A DNA stretch of 64,000 bases from Tolypeutes matacus (taxonomy: Eukaryota; Chordata; Mammalia; Cingulata; Chlamyphoridae). Position 1 is the first letter of the stretch. Each line of letters opens with the position of its first letter. The notes beneath the pieces were generated by a model that saw only the letters and a list, made by a program, of their open reading frames with translations, was not told the DNA's origin and did no database searches. The stretch spans positions 4,490,211 through 4,554,210 of the forward strand of contig JAKSZT010005175.1 in NCBI GenBank assembly GCA_026826555.1. Reading direction: 5' to 3'. Of this stretch, positions 24,235 through 36,829 are shown one piece after another. The translations under genes were made by a program, and so were the position numbers.

Positions 24235-25250
24235 TATTGCAATGGAGGGAGGGATGGAGGGGTGTAGGTTGCTTGCAGGCACACTGGCCTGCTGTCACTC
24301 ATGCATACTATGGGATGCCAGGGATTCAGCTGGCAGCAACTGTGGCTGCATCCTTTAGCAATGAGGCATGGATTGGCTTCCTAAAGATACATAATTAACA
24401 TCCAGCCAGCTGAAGCTTCTCTTCTGTACAGAAGGATGAGGGATGCTGAGACCCAGGGTCTATCCTGGAGCAGGAAGTTTACAGGTCTTGGAATGCAACA
24501 CCTCTCTTAATTGGGAGAGGCACTGATGGACATTGAGGAGAGGTGATGGGACCAGACTGCTGTCCAAGAAGAGCTCTGTCCATCCTCATGCAGGGCTGGC
24601 ACTAGGCAGAATGGGGCAGCCCAGGAAGTTAGCTATGGAGCATCACTGTCTTCTCTTTCAGGATATTTCATCCCTTCTGAAGCATTTCTGAATGTCCTCC
24701 CACCAATACACAAACATAAATCCCACCACATCCTACCTAAGTCTACCTTCTTTAGACATTAACCAGCTCCAAATATTTCTCTGCCTTAGCAAAACAACTC
24801 TCAAATAGCCAAGACTTTAGAGTGGATCAATTTATGCTAAGATACTAATGGTTACTAAGACTTAATTCATACTCACAGCAGAGCTAAGATGTTTCAATAA
24901 TGCCTTACATTATTCTCTATTAAATAATGATGGCAAACGTCAGCAATATGTTTGTGGATTCTTACACCAAGGTGGAGAGTTGGATAGGTTAGTCCAGACA
25001 GTACTGGCAGAGGGAATCTGCCCTAATGTCATATGCATTACTCTCCCCTCCTGCCCACTGTTCCCATACCCTTAAAAAATGCATTCTGAAGTGGTTTAGA
25101 AGCCACTCCTGACTTGCAGGTATCAGAAGAGGCAGCTTGTAAAAGCAGGCTTGTCAAGCCCTAGCATGTTTAGAGATGGAAGCAAGACTACTGGGTTGCA
25201 CAACTCCAGAGGGCACCCTTCAGCTTGTCATTTCTGTAGCCTATGTGCTC
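24235..25250. other. Intergenic DNA, nothing recognised
   Basis: No supported feature. Confidence 0.5.
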
Positions 25251-25254
25251 AAAT

Positions 25255-25400
25255 GCAGCAGCCCTGAATGGAAGGGATCTTGGAACATTCATCAACTACT
25301 CCATTTCATAGGTGAGAAACTGAGGCACAGATGAGAACTGACTTGCCCGAGGGTCCATGGCAGTATCAGATGGGGAACCTCAACCTAGGACACATTTCAT
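25255..25400 (-). mobile_element. MIR SINE fragment
   Basis: CCATTTCATAGGTGAGAAACTGAGGCACAGATGAGAACTGACTTGCCCGAGGGTCCATGGCAG is the antisense MIR core. Confidence 0.75.
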
Positions 25401-25483
25401 ACCACATTTTCCCTATTTTGTTAAAAAGTCCAGCCCTTTCCTCATCACAGCAAATATATATCCATAGGGAAAGTAGTTTGCAC

Positions 25484-25652
25484 TATGTAGTATGGTAGCC
25501 ACTAGATACAATGTATATAAATTAATTCAAACCATGTAAAATTCAAAATCCAGTTCTTCCGTTGTACCAATTCAAGTACTCAATACTTATATGTAGCTAG
25601 TGGCTACCATATTGGAATATACATTATCTTTTAAAGTTCTATTGGATGTCAT
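25484..25652. mobile_element. hAT-Charlie MITE
   Basis: TATGGTAGCCACTAGATACA...AATTCAAAATCCAGTTCTTCCGTTGTACCAATTCAAGTACTCAATACTTATATGTAGCTAGTGGCTACCATATTGGA is the internally palindromic GTAGCCACTAGC-type Charlie MITE. Confidence 0.75.
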
Positions 25653-25719
25653 TGGACTATGGATTATATACTTCATTCTACAAGGAGACTGGGAGGCAAA
25701 GCAGAATGATGTTTTTTGT

Positions 25720-25972
25720 TTGGTTAAGTTAGCATTAATTTAAGGCATACTTTGCATCAAGCATGATGAAAAGCTTGTTGTATGTATTGCTTCATTCAGT
25801 CCTCACAAGTACCTAGGTGTAGGTATTAATGTTATCCCCATTGCACAGGTGAAACTGAAGCTCAGGAAAGTTAAGTAACTTGCCATGATCACACAACTTG
25901 TAAGTGGTGAGCCAAAACTCAAACCTTTATCTGACTTCAGAGGCCAAGTACTTAACTACTAATCTCTACTGT
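25720..25972 (-). mobile_element. MIR SINE, nearly full length
   Basis: TTATCCCCATTGCACAGGTGAAACTGAAGCTCAGGAAAGTTAAGTAACTTGCCATGATCACACAACTTGTAAGTGGTGAGCC...CTTCAGAGGCCAAGTACTTAACTACTA is an almost complete antisense MIR. Confidence 0.9.
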
Positions 25973-25984
25973 TTCTGATGTGTA

Positions 25985-26960
25985 GAAAGGGATATAGACC
26001 AAAGTGCTGCTATAGGGTCAAATCAACAGATGCTGTTTTCAAGATGGCAAAGAAAATTAACAGACTCAGAGACATTTGGAGGAATCAGTGAGGCTTGTTT
26101 AGTACTAAAAGAGAAGACCAAGGGGGTGATTTAGCTCCAATTCAAGGAATGGGGGCTTCTGTACAGGCAGTCACCCACCATGGTTAGTGAAGGCCAGAGA
26201 AGAGGGAAGATATGGAGCAAAGGGAATTCAGATGGACACCAGGTGAAACTTTTGGAGCACTGAGCAATGAAGAAAACAGAGAGGTGACAATTGCCACTTA
26301 GAATAACTCAGAAAAAATAATCTCCATCATATACCCTCCATGGTTCTGATTGTGCCTTCCCTGAAGAAGAGGGCCAAGAACAAAAGGGATCTTGCTCCCT
26401 CTCCTAAAGGTGGACATGGAGGGGAAAAGGGAGGGAGGAGGGAAAGGCAGACAAAGAGATAGAGGGGTGTCCCTTGGCCAATGCTTTGCCAGCAAGTGGG
26501 CAATTCCTTGATACCAAATCACTGTTTTTCCCTTTTTCCATTTTTGTTTCTTAGTGTCAGATAAATTTGATCTTTCTACTTGGCCCCCTGGAACAAAGGG
26601 AAAGGATTGACATGTTTGAAACTCAAATTCTGCAGAAATTCAGTCCAACCACTCTGACATATCAAGTTGCAGAATGTTAAGGCTGAAACCATCTCCTATT
26701 TGCTGGGTGCTGGGCTGGGGTCTTGAGCTTTCAAAAACAAATAAAATATCATCTCTGCCCTCAAGGGATGCTTGCACCAGTTTATTCCCAATCTTCAGAA
26801 GTCTACTCTGAAAACAAGGCATCTTTTGGGAGTGACTGTGGGGTACGGGCAGAGGGGTGGTTGGGAAGCTGGATTACCTTTGAGCAACCATTTCCTTTGT
26901 TTTTATTTCTCTCTCAGAAAAAAAGCGCTATTAAAACTCACTTGCATTTCCATCTATAAG
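25985..26960. other. Intergenic DNA, nothing recognised
   Basis: No supported gene or repeat. Confidence 0.5.
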
Positions 26961-26969
26961 AGCTGAAAG

Positions 26970-27100
26970 AAGTCTAGAGATCATCTAGCCAACACCCTTC
27001 TATTACAGATGGGGAAGCTGAGACTCAGGGGGGTTAAGTGACTTGATCACAAGCTAGTTCATTGCAGAATCAGGGCTAGACCCCAGAAGCCAAGTGCAAA
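26970..27100 (-). mobile_element. MIR SINE fragment
   Basis: ATTACAGATGGGGAAGCTGAGACTCAGGGGGGTTAAGTGACTTGATCACAAGCTAG...GAATCAGGGCTAGACCCCAG is antisense MIR. Confidence 0.8.
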
Positions 27101-27104
27101 TAGG

Positions 27105-29785
27105 GGGGATATTCTTTTCCTAGTGTCAGGCACCAGCAACTTAGCCACCAAATGTAACTTCAACCAAGGAAAAACAGGCTTCTATTTGGTCAGTTACAAG
27201 CCCTGGAAAATAGTATTCTGTGCAACAGGGCTGTAGAGGAGAGTGGAACTGAAGCAGAAAGACTCTGGTCTGGCACAGCCACTGAGAAGGGTCTTTTATC
27301 TTCTCAATGTCACTGAGGTTCTTGAAGAATGTGCCCCCCATGGTCTGCACTGACTTTCCCCATTATTGGCACTTCTCAGTCTAAAAGTTACTCTTCTTTC
27401 CCCTCATTATCTCTGTGGTTGCTGTCTTCTTCTTTCCTCCCCCAGCTTCTGAGATAGTTCAAAAAAGTCCTTTCAGTTTCCCTAGGCCCTTTAGTCCCTT
27501 GGAGATGTAATAAGGCTTTGTATATTGTTGTTGTTGTCAAATATAATGCAAATGGCCAGATTTTATGGATGCTATTTACCCACTGACATCTGCTTTCTGT
27601 ATCTTATGCCCTGTGTTTTGTGTAGGAATGCACATCACATGTAGCCAGAACTTCCCTGGCTGTTGCCCATATTGTATGTCTGTTTGTATGCTCTATTGGT
27701 CCCTCTGTACTCCTTCTTTATGTACAAGTATGTTCATGTATATTCTCTGTAGCTTTCTGACATTTGTCTCTGTGGGTCCAGCCCCACAAAAGGAGAAACA
27801 CCTGAGAAACTAACTATTTTGTGGAAGATGGTCCCCCTCAGGAATGCCCTCTGAGAGTGGGGCCCTGTTCCCAGGGCAGGGGACAGTCGGGAGGAAGAGG
27901 CAGGTGAGCATGGGCCAGAAGGAGGAGCATGCCTGCCTGTCCTCAAGTGAGCTGAGAACATCTGTGTGCAGGGAAGGTCACACTTATAAACCACTACTGA
28001 CCTCCAAAAAAATCAATATCACCAATCTTCACAATGTAATAAAAACAGAACTAAAAGAACACAATACCTTCTGGTGATTTTTAAACATAGGAGAGATGCT
28101 TCATTTGTCTGCAATGGATACATGAATTATTTCTGAAAAGCAATGGGCTAGATAAAATGACTTCTTAATGACCTTGAAGGATCCATGAGCCCCTTGGTCC
28201 TTTCCCCTCAGGTAATAAGGAGCTTGTATATGAGGGGGATGATGGAAGGTGGACTTGACAGACTTTGCAGACAAATCATTCCTGTCCACAGTGTTATAGA
28301 GAAAACCTCAAATTGCACACTAGAGATAAGGCAGCTATTAGCAGGCTGTCTCTTGGTATCCATGGAAGCTCCATGGCTCTGTGAATTTGATAGAATTTTT
28401 AAACCAGTCTGCAGCTGTAAACCTTAAGAGCTGTTCTTTCATTATTAGGAGGAGGCTGCCCATCCTTTCTATCCTGTCTGCTCTGCCCTGATCATAGAAG
28501 CCCAAAGAACTTAGCCTATTTAGAAGAAGCTTGTCTCAGCATTTCAACATGGTCCTCTGATTAAGGAGTGTAGCCAACATATTTGGCCTAAGTAAGAGAT
28601 TTGAAGGGATAAAGGAGGAAACTGACTCCCAAATTACATGGATCAGTCCAGGTAGAAAAAGAAAAGAGTGCTGCAAGAAAAGAGAGAGGAAAGAGAATCA
28701 ATGGGTATAACTTAAGCCAGAGACCTACCATCTTCCAGTCAGCTGTAACATCAGAATAAAAATCAGCAGGGATGTCACAAGTAACTCAATGATGGGAGAA
28801 AGGGAGGGGCACACTCCCTCACATTCCCCATGGAAAGGAGACAAATTCTAAGGACCAAGAGACACGAGAATTGGAAAGGAGCTGCTAGTCCCAGAGATGT
28901 GATGCCACCAGTTCTTACCAGGGACCAGGAGGTCTACATAGGATAGGTGAATCCAGCATCCATGTCCTCTGAAGCACCTGGTGTTTCATGAAGGTGTTTA
29001 GTCAGTCTGTGTCTAACATGGTCATGGAGCTTACCTTGTCCTCACCGGCCAATGTCCATACAGGATTCTGGAGGCTGGACTTCCAAATCTGGGACTGGCA
29101 TGTTTTAGCAAATCCTCCTTGTCCAGGGACTGGAAATACCTAGCCAGCCCTTGTCATTTTGTGTTGTTAGGAGAAAAGTTCTAATACTTTCATAAAGTCC
29201 AAGGCACTCTGTCTCTCTATTTTCCCCCAGAAAGAAGTTTAGGGTTTTTATTTCCCCTCTAAATAGGAGATGGAAGTGTGGATTACCACATAGGGTTCTG
29301 GGCTTACACACTACAGTCCAGAGAAGTTCTTGCTGGGAGCATCTTTCTTGGACAGCTCTGGCTCCATAGATGGTTCTGGAAATGGAAAATTCTTTGTCCA
29401 GTGGCCTATAGGGATGAACATGGAGTAAGAGGTAACTTCATGGAATCCACATCCATGTTTAGTATATGAAGATCCCAGGGTTCCCCTCAGTTTTCCCCTG
29501 AAAGGTACCCTAGGTCTTCCTAAGCTGACCATCTTAGACACAGTCTGAAATACACTGGGAACACTGCCCTGGGAACAAACTGTCTCCATCATGCAGGCCC
29601 AGGTCAGTGACTCCAAAGATCACAGGGCTGCATGGAGTGCATGGAAATGGGGTGGAATAAAGAAGGACTGGACCTTGAATCAGGCAGGAGAACTAGTTTC
29701 TTTTATGGCTTTTTTCGTTCTATAAAATTAGAATACATTCCCCAAATACTTGCAACTAAAAACTGCTATTCACATGAACAATTTC
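27105..29785. other. Intergenic DNA, nothing recognised
   Basis: About 2.7 kb. ORFs of up to 101 codons occur on both strands without similarity, codon bias or splice signals. No RNA gene was recognised. Confidence 0.5.
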
Positions 29786-29789
29786 GAAC

Positions 29790-30170
29790 ACCTTCTTTGT
29801 AAACCACTGTTCTCAGTGCTGTGGAGGTAAGAGATCCTAAAACAACTCTATAAAGACTCCACCTTCCAAAGATGATGCAAAATCAAATAGAGAAGAAAAA
29901 CCAGATACATCCTATAATAACACAAGACAATCCTTGATAAGTGTTGTTATAGCAGTGCAACTAGGGTCAAAAGAATTTAGAGGTTTATTCCAGGTACAAG
30001 GATCTGAGAAAGCTTCCTGGAAGAGGATGGATTGTAAATGGACTTTGGGAAGTATGGGTGGCCCTCTTGAATTCCTCCTGACCAAAGTCTGGTTACTTAA
30101 AATGTTTAAAAGGCCAAAGAGACAATGTGATGAGAGAGGAGAAGGCAGGGTTCATTCATGGAGTTTGGGC
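29790..30170 (-). mobile_element. L2 LINE fragment
   Basis: Decayed antisense L2: CCACTGTTCTCAGTGCTGTGGAGGTAAGAGA...AAGACTCCACCTTCC...GATAAGTGTTGTTATAGCAGTGCAACTAGGGTC...GAAAGCTTCCTGGAAGAGGATGGATTGTAAATGGAC. Confidence 0.5.
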
Positions 30171-30174
30171 AATG

Positions 30175-31960
30175 GTGGAACTAGGGAGAGTATTTGCTTC
30201 TTAATCTGTAATGATGTGAGGAAAATTGACCATTCCTAATGTAGATTTCCACCAAAACAAGGAACAAAGGTTACCAAAGGGATTATGTCCTTGAGTGAGA
30301 CACTGATGTTCATGAAGCTGATGAAAACTCAGCCTCTGAGTCTGATGGATGGACAAGGCATCCTGTTCCCTCACCCCAGCCAGCATTTCTACACTTCTTT
30401 GCCTTTGGTTTCTGGCCTCCCAACATCTCTCCTCCTCTTGTCTGTTTCTATCTCTCTTCCTTTCCTCTTGTTCTCTCCTTCCTCACCTTCCTTGATTCCT
30501 GTCATCTCCTTTGGGAAGATGACATAGAATTACAGAAAGAGTCCTGAATTGGGATCAAGACTTCAGTGTGTCACACACAAGTGATTTAGCATGAGATAAC
30601 TCCTTTTGTCATGGTCCCTTTCTCCTTTGGAAAATAGAGGCATTTTCTCTATTTGCCCAAATTCCTCAAAACCCATCAGTTATACTCAATCATATGAGAA
30701 CTTAGATAGGATTGAGCTTCACAAAGTTAAGCCCTGTATGGACCCATGCTATTATGATAAGGGTTAGCAGTTGCACTCAACTGGTTTCTTGGGAATATTT
30801 TCAGCCCCAGAGTGGCTCTAAGTAGGAGCGAGAGCTTATCCAAGAGTTTCCTGATGTGCTACTATTTTACAAAGCACTGGCTCCATAGTACACAAAGCAT
30901 GGCACCATGAGTTGCTATGAACTGTTTATAAAAGAGCTTAAAACTGGAATCAGTAACGTAGACTGACCCTTCCTTCTATGCCCCCGCACAGCTCATTTTA
31001 CAGAAGGAGGTTCAGCACCGAGGACAGCGTCCTGTTGGTTGTTGGGGATGGAAAATGCAGGAGCTAACACCATTTTGACTCAAGGATGAGCATGTGGAAA
31101 GGGGAGAGGAAAAGTACTGGGGCCACTGTCAAGACTGCCTGCCAGTGAAGAGAAGACCTCAGAGCCTAGGCATGTTGAGGCAATGGAACTCAGTGGTTGA
31201 AGTAGCACATGAGACTTGCCACCCAGGGTGAGCCTAGGCTTTCTTGGCTCCTGCCTTCCCCTCAGGGGTTCCTTCTCTACCAAATCTCTGGGAATATCTC
31301 TCCATCCTTCTTGAACCACATGGTTATATTTCAGTCTGAACTGCCTCTTATGTTAAGGGATGTCTTGTTTCCAACCTGCTTGAAAATCTACCCATTCTTT
31401 TACTTTTCCATTTGCCTCTTACACAGAGGTGGTCTCCCCTTCTCTCTTTCCCTGACTCTGAACAATGAGCTCTCTCTGACATTAAAGAATAGACCTGCCC
31501 ACCTCTCCAACTTTATCACTTGAAAGGAGCATTTTGAACCTGTGAAAATCTGCCTGCTGTTCCCCCAACATCCTCCAACATCAGCATTATGGTATTAAAG
31601 TGTCTCTTGCTACTAACTTAAAAACGCATCTCTCTTTTAAAGCAATCAGATTTCTTAACTTGTGATCTTCAAAAACCCCTGAGATCTCATAAGGTCCTCA
31701 TTCTTTGTGTGTTTTCCCTTGAAACATCTGCTCAAATTCCACTTAGTCTGTGACTTGCAAGCCTTGATATGTGTGTGACCCCACACAAATGGGAGAAATG
31801 TGGAGAAGACCAGGGATTCCAGGGCTAGGTCTCTCCAAACCACTAGCCAGTTTCCTGCACTTCCACCATTCAGGCAGCTACTTTTGGACACACCTGGGGG
31901 TCTGTTTTGAGCCTTCAACTAAAGCATCTTCATTCTTCTCTACCATAATGCTCTGGAGGC
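30175..31960. other. Intergenic DNA, nothing firm
   Basis: A MIR-like scrap (TCATTTTACAGAAGGAGGTTCAG) lies near 30992-31014. C+T-rich tracts make unsupported ORFs. Confidence 0.5.
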
Positions 31961-31964
31961 AGAA

Positions 31965-32100
31965 AGGTACAGTGTGAAAACATTGGACTGGAAGCTGAGT
32001 CTGATTCTAGTTCTTGCTCTGAGATTTACTACCTTTGTGACTTTGAGCACATGCCTGATAAGAAATAGAGAGATTTAGACCTGATGATCTTTAAGGTCCA
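31965..32100 (+). mobile_element. MIR SINE fragment
   Basis: GGTACAGTGTGAAAACATTGGACTGGAAGCTGAGTCTGATTCTAGTTCTTGCTCTGAGATTTACTACCTTTGTGACTTTGAGCA follows the MIR 5' half. Confidence 0.75.
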
Positions 32101-32284
32101 AGAGCCTGTGGCCAAGTCCTTGGATCCACCAGTTGTTGATCCAGCCCCCATGGGCTTCTTAATCTGGGCTCTGCCACTGCTCCCTGAGCATTATTTCCAC
32201 AGGTGGGTGCTACATACAAGATGGAAGACACAGGTCCAGAGGGCAGTTTCTTTCTGCTTCTTTCCTTGGCTGTAGGCTCTCATG

Positions 32285-32880
32285 TCTTCCTTTTTATTCA
32301 TCCAGCAAATATGTGCCAGGAATTCTTTTAGGAACTAGGGATACAAGCAGTGTATACGACAGATATGGCCCCTTCCCTCAAAGCACTTATCTTCAATTGA
32401 GCATAGAGCCAATGTTCTGACACACAAATAAATAAAATGCATAGAATGACAAGAGCCATTAAGGCAATAATATAAAAAGGGATGGGATGGCACATGCTTT
32501 AGATATGGGAGATAAGAAGCTCTCCAGGGAAGAATCAGCCTTAGAATTACCTGGGAGACAAGCATATGAAGCAGCAGGAAAACACCATGGGCAAATATGT
32601 TAATGTGGGAATGAGCTGGTTGGGCTTAAAGAACAGAAAGAGGGCTTTGGATGGAAACATGTATGAAAAACAAAGGAAGGAGGTGGGCTCAGAGAGGAAG
32701 ACAGGCCAAAAGAGATAGGATGTTGCAAGCCATGGTAAAGACCATAAGTTTTAATCTAAGCACAAGGAGAAGTCGTATGAGGATTTTCACCCCACACACA
32801 CACGTTTAAAAAATGGGGCATGTTTTACAGTTAAAACCAACACTTCATTTGATAAACTGAATGTGAAGGGTGAAGGGAAG
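32285..32880 (-). mobile_element. L2 LINE fragment
   Basis: TTATTCATCCAGCAAATATGTGCCAGGAATTCTTTTAGGAACTAGGGATACAAGCAGTG...CCTTCCCTCAAAGCACTTATC is the antisense L2 3' end, followed by decayed L2 further into the element (TGCAAGCCATGGTAAAGACC...). Confidence 0.65.
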
Positions 32881-32884
32881 GGAA

Positions 32885-33615
32885 TAATCAAGGATGACCC
32901 TAGATTTTTCACCTGAGTAACTAGATGGAAAAGGGAAGCCCCTGAACTCATTTATCACCTGTCCTCCCTAACTCTGAGCATGTCCAGCAAAAACATATGA
33001 CTGCCCCATACTTCCTATTTTCTTACTCTACCCTCCCCTCTTTACACACACATTCAAGTGGGGGAAAGCTAGGAGGAAAGGAGGGAAGAAGGGAGGGAGG
33101 GAGGGAGAGACAGGAAAGAACTATAGTGTTTCTCAAATGCCTTTCAAGGTGATCATATTAAGTTTCAACAAAGCACTCATTTGTCTGAGGACTACATTAA
33201 AAGAGCTCAAATCATTTGTTTTCATTTATGGAAATAATGAGGATTGGGGAACAAGGTTTTATAACTGACTGGGATAATAACACAATCTTACAACCCTCCA
33301 GGAAGGTTTTGACTGCATGAAGCTTTGATTGACTATCAAAGGATCCACAGGCAGAGGGAATTCAGACTACATGCCTACACAACCTTAGTCTCTCAGATGA
33401 TTCAGGTCAAAGGAGGGTTAGAAGGCCCAATTCTCCAACTGGTGATTCACATAGACCATGGCAACATGCCTAAGAAGTTGTCTGGCCACTTTTAAGAGAT
33501 GCCCCTACTCAGACTTTATCTCCATGCCCATCAGAGATTCTAGGTTGGGGGGACCAGGTCTGAGGCAATTCACTCAAGAAGTACACACTCATAATTAACT
33601 GTAACCTCACAAGGA
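32885..33615. other. Intergenic DNA with a (GGGA)n tract
   Basis: A purine tract GGAGGAAAGGAGGGAAGAAGGGAGGGAGGGAGGGAG lies at 33070-33105. Nothing else was recognised. Confidence 0.6.
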
Positions 33616-33619
33616 GGCC

Positions 33620-33730
33620 TGCATACCTGCATAGGGATTTTTACCATTTACAAAGCACCTCCACCATCCATTATCTCATCAGAGGCTAACCACAGCTATG
33701 TGAGCCAGATTTCTAAAACTGAGCTTCAGA
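33620..33730 (-). mobile_element. Probable MIR fragment
   Basis: CATTTACAAAGCACC...ATTATCTCATCAGAGGCTAACCACAGCTATGTGAG...AAACTGAGCTTCAGAAAG resembles the antisense MIR 3' half. Confidence 0.45.
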
Positions 33731-33734
33731 AAGC

Positions 33735-34345
33735 CTGAGGTGTCTCTGAGCTTACCACACTTGCTTCTTTATGGTGCAACCAGGAACAAGCACCTTTCCA
33801 CTGATGGTGGAGAGATATTTCTTGGGTAGCTAAACATCTTCATTCTCACCCTTTAGAAGCTGCCTCATCTACTGCTGGGCCTCTCCCTCTATGAATCTCC
33901 CTCCCTTTAGATCATCTGCGCTGCCTCTGAGAGAGACCACATTAATGAATGATTACCTACAACAGTGAGAAACAGAAAGCTAGACTTTCCCCAGAGGGAT
34001 GGTTTGGTGCTCTGGAATGAGTTGGACAGAGAAAGCTAAGGTGGCAGAGGGAAGAAGGAAGGCTAAGGAGACAGTGCTCAGTTTCCTAAGATTCTGTGGT
34101 ACTAGAGAAGCTTTGACTGAGAAATATTTGTGGTCTTACTGATCACTTTCACCTTGGCAAAGAGAAGATGTCAAAGCAGGTGTCCATGAAGGAGGCATTA
34201 AACTTGATGGGAGAGATGGGAGAGAAGGAAAATATGAAAGAAGTAAAAGGCACACAAATGAGGAAGGGAAGGGGAAGAAGCTCATACTTGCCTGTCTGCA
34301 ACTATGCATGGAGTTGGACGGTCAAGGGACATCAGTAATTTGGCA
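33735..34345. other. Intergenic DNA, nothing recognised
   Basis: No supported feature. Confidence 0.5.
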
Positions 34346-34349
34346 TCTT

Positions 34350-34615
34350 TCCTGCTTCTTGGGGGTCCCATCCTGGAAGCCCTGTCCTTCAGCCATGTCA
34401 CTCATTGCCCCTTACCCCAAGCTCACTCCTCTGATTCTTTCTTCATATCACAGATTAGATATCACTTCCTCCAGAGAGGCTTCCATGACACCCAACCCTT
34501 ACAAAGGTTCTGTGCTCCAAAAGTGTTCCATCTTCCCTACTAGGGTACCACAGAGAAATAGTTTCTTCACCTGTCTACCTACTCAACTGAGTGTTAATGG
34601 TCAGTGAGTTCTGGG
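34350..34615 (+). mobile_element. L2 LINE 3' fragment
   Basis: AGATTAGATATCACTTCCTCCAGAGAGGCTTCCATGACACCCAACC...TCAACTGAGTGTTAATGGTCAGTGAGTTCTGGGAGG matches the L2 3' part. Confidence 0.65.
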
Positions 34616-34619
34616 AGGA

Positions 34620-35170
34620 GGAAGAATAGCATTAGCCACGATCCTGGATTTAGTTGAAGGCCTTTGTGGGTTCGATAAGGATTTTTCAAAGCTTCAAAAG
34701 GCAGAAACAGTCACCCAAGTGACGGGTTGTTCCACAGTGAAGAATACACTTCCTATACCCTGTGACCATCTAGGTTGTAAGTAACCACAAATCCTGGGAT
34801 CCTTCCAAGAGGTGAGTAAAACCCTTGCTCTGCCTGTTTCCTATGCAAAGGTTGGGAATGTGCCAAGGAAGGGGTCTCCTTTTATTCCTGTATTTGACAT
34901 AGTTGAGTCAACCTAGACTTTTAAGATCCATGGGTTTCAATCCATTTCACTACTTACCAGCTGTCTTGGATCTGAGGAAACAGCTAACATCAGTCTCTGA
35001 ATCAAATGAAAACAGTGCTGTCTACTGAATTGTATGTTCAAACCAACAGAGCTCAGAAGACCATGAACGTGTCTCACCACCTGGTCAGCATGATCATTAT
35101 GGTTACTGCAGGGGGATTAGTGCTGTTGATAGCTAAGAGTCTGTATTTTTAATGAGAATTCCTGGCTTCA
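34620..35170. other. Intergenic DNA, nothing recognised
   Basis: No supported feature. Confidence 0.5.
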
Positions 35171-35174
35171 TGCC

Positions 35175-35375
35175 CCAGTTCTGTTGTTTTCTAGATGTGC
35201 CCCTCACAAGTTGATTTCCTGCACTGTGACTCAGTGTCCAAGACTGTTAAGTGTGGCAGGAAAGAGTACCCACCTCATAGGATTGTGACTGTGAAATCAA
35301 ATTATGTATGAGCAGTGCTTAGAAGCAGGCTGACACTTAGTAAGTGCTCAATAAATATTCAATTAGGATTGTGCT
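35175..35375 (+). mobile_element. MIR SINE
   Basis: TTGTTTTCTAGATGTGCCCCTCACAAG...ACCCACCTCATAGGATTGTGACTGTGAAATCAAATTATGTATGAGCAGTGCTTAGAAGCAGGCTGACACTTAGTAAGTGCTCAATAAATATTC is a clear MIR 3' half. Confidence 0.85.
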
Positions 35376-35699
35376 TGTTATTACCAACCCTTAATATTAC
35401 CTAAAATTCCAAAGCTAGATAAAATCAGGTTATAAAAAGCAAAAACAAAAAACAAAAAAAAATCCCAAAACTAATCATATCATAAAACACTTGCATCTTG
35501 TGCATGACCTCGTCATTCATTGCAAATCAATAAATCCACTCTGCATGTCTTTTGTGAAGAGGTAGGTGAAATTACTGCCTTAGAGAAGATGTTAATTTGG
35601 AAGGTGGCTCAGACATACTCAAATACCACTGACACACAGCTAGCAGCTGGTAGGCCTGTTCTGGATGTAAAGACAACAGGCCAGAGGCATGTAAAATGC

Positions 35700-35850
35700 A
35701 GGTTGGGGTATGGTAGAAAGCATTGGGCCAGGAATCAAAGAGACATGGATTCTAGACCCACTTCTCCCATGTACTGAGTAAATTACTTGACAACTCTGAC
35801 CCTTAGATTCTTCATCTATAAATGAGTTTGATCCCCAAAGTCCTTCCCTT
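35700..35850 (+). mobile_element. MIR SINE fragment
   Basis: GCATTGGGCCAGGAATCAAAGAGACATGGATTCTAGACCCACTTCTCCCATGTACTGAGTAAATTACTTGACAACTCTGACCCTTAGATTCTTCATCTATAAATGAG follows MIR. Confidence 0.8.
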
Positions 35851-35854
35851 GCAA

Positions 35855-36225
35855 CTGGAATACCCATTGATTTCTAGGTATAATCTAATGTTACACCCTT
35901 TGTTATTAAAGAAAGATCTCTTCAAAAAAAATCACCTTCTTAAATGAGGTTTTGATGGCCTATATAATGAAGAATAATATTAACAGCATTATCTGCTGGC
36001 CCTAATACATAATCCACCCTATTTAATCTTGGTATCTGGTGAAATGCCTTATTTTTCAGGCAAATGTGGTTCTTTGTTGCCTTAGCTACCTGGACAAGTT
36101 CAGCACCTGCTCCCCTCACAGCTATTAGCTATTCTTTATACTTCCTGGAGTGATTACTACACATTTTTAACAATACATGTATAACTTTCAACCTGTTAAG
36201 TTTATACCTCATAAGTCAAAACAAA
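35855..36225. other. Intergenic DNA, nothing recognised
   Basis: A+T-rich stretch with no supported feature. It leads into the old L1M that hosts the younger L1. Confidence 0.5.
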
Positions 36226-36229
36226 TCGA

Positions 36230-36362
36230 TTTGGAAATTTGCAAAATTGAATCCACTTTAATTTTTCTCTTAATTATAAGTCACTTTTATTGTTGCAACA
36301 ATATAGATTGTAGACATATTAGAAAATATGAACCAGCCAAAAAGGCAAATTTAAAAACGCCA
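36230..36362 (-). mobile_element. Old L1M, left part (host of the younger L1)
   Basis: A+T-rich text ending ...AAATTTAAAAACGCCA continues directly into ATAATCCCACCACTCAGAGACAACC at 40311 once the younger L1 is removed. The joined text matches the antisense of an old L1 3' region. Confidence 0.55.
36352..36362. repeat. Left target-site duplication of the L1
   Basis: TAAAAACGCCA is repeated exactly at 40300-40310, just after the A-rich tail. Confidence 0.75.
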
Positions 36363-36429
36363 CACAGCGCACCCCAAATAGTATAAATCCCAACAGGCCA
36401 ACTCCAAGACATATACTTGTCAAACTGTC

Positions 36430-36829
36430 NNNNNNNNNNNNNNNNNNNNNNNNNNNNNNNNNNNNNNNNNNNNNNNNNNNNNNNNNNNNNNNNNNNNNNN
36501 NNNNNNNNNNNNNNNNNNNNNNNNNNNNNNNNNNNNNNNNNNNNNNNNNNNNNNNNNNNNNNNNNNNNNNNNNNNNNNNNNNNNNNNNNNNNNNNNNNNN
36601 NNNNNNNNNNNNNNNNNNNNNNNNNNNNNNNNNNNNNNNNNNNNNNNNNNNNNNNNNNNNNNNNNNNNNNNNNNNNNNNNNNNNNNNNNNNNNNNNNNNN
36701 NNNNNNNNNNNNNNNNNNNNNNNNNNNNNNNNNNNNNNNNNNNNNNNNNNNNNNNNNNNNNNNNNNNNNNNNNNNNNNNNNNNNNNNNNNNNNNNNNNNN
36801 NNNNNNNNNNNNNNNNNNNNNNNNNNNNN
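36430..36829. other. Assembly gap (400 N)
   Basis: An unsequenced stretch inside the L1. The round length suggests an estimated size. ORFs drawn through it are meaningless. Confidence 0.98.
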
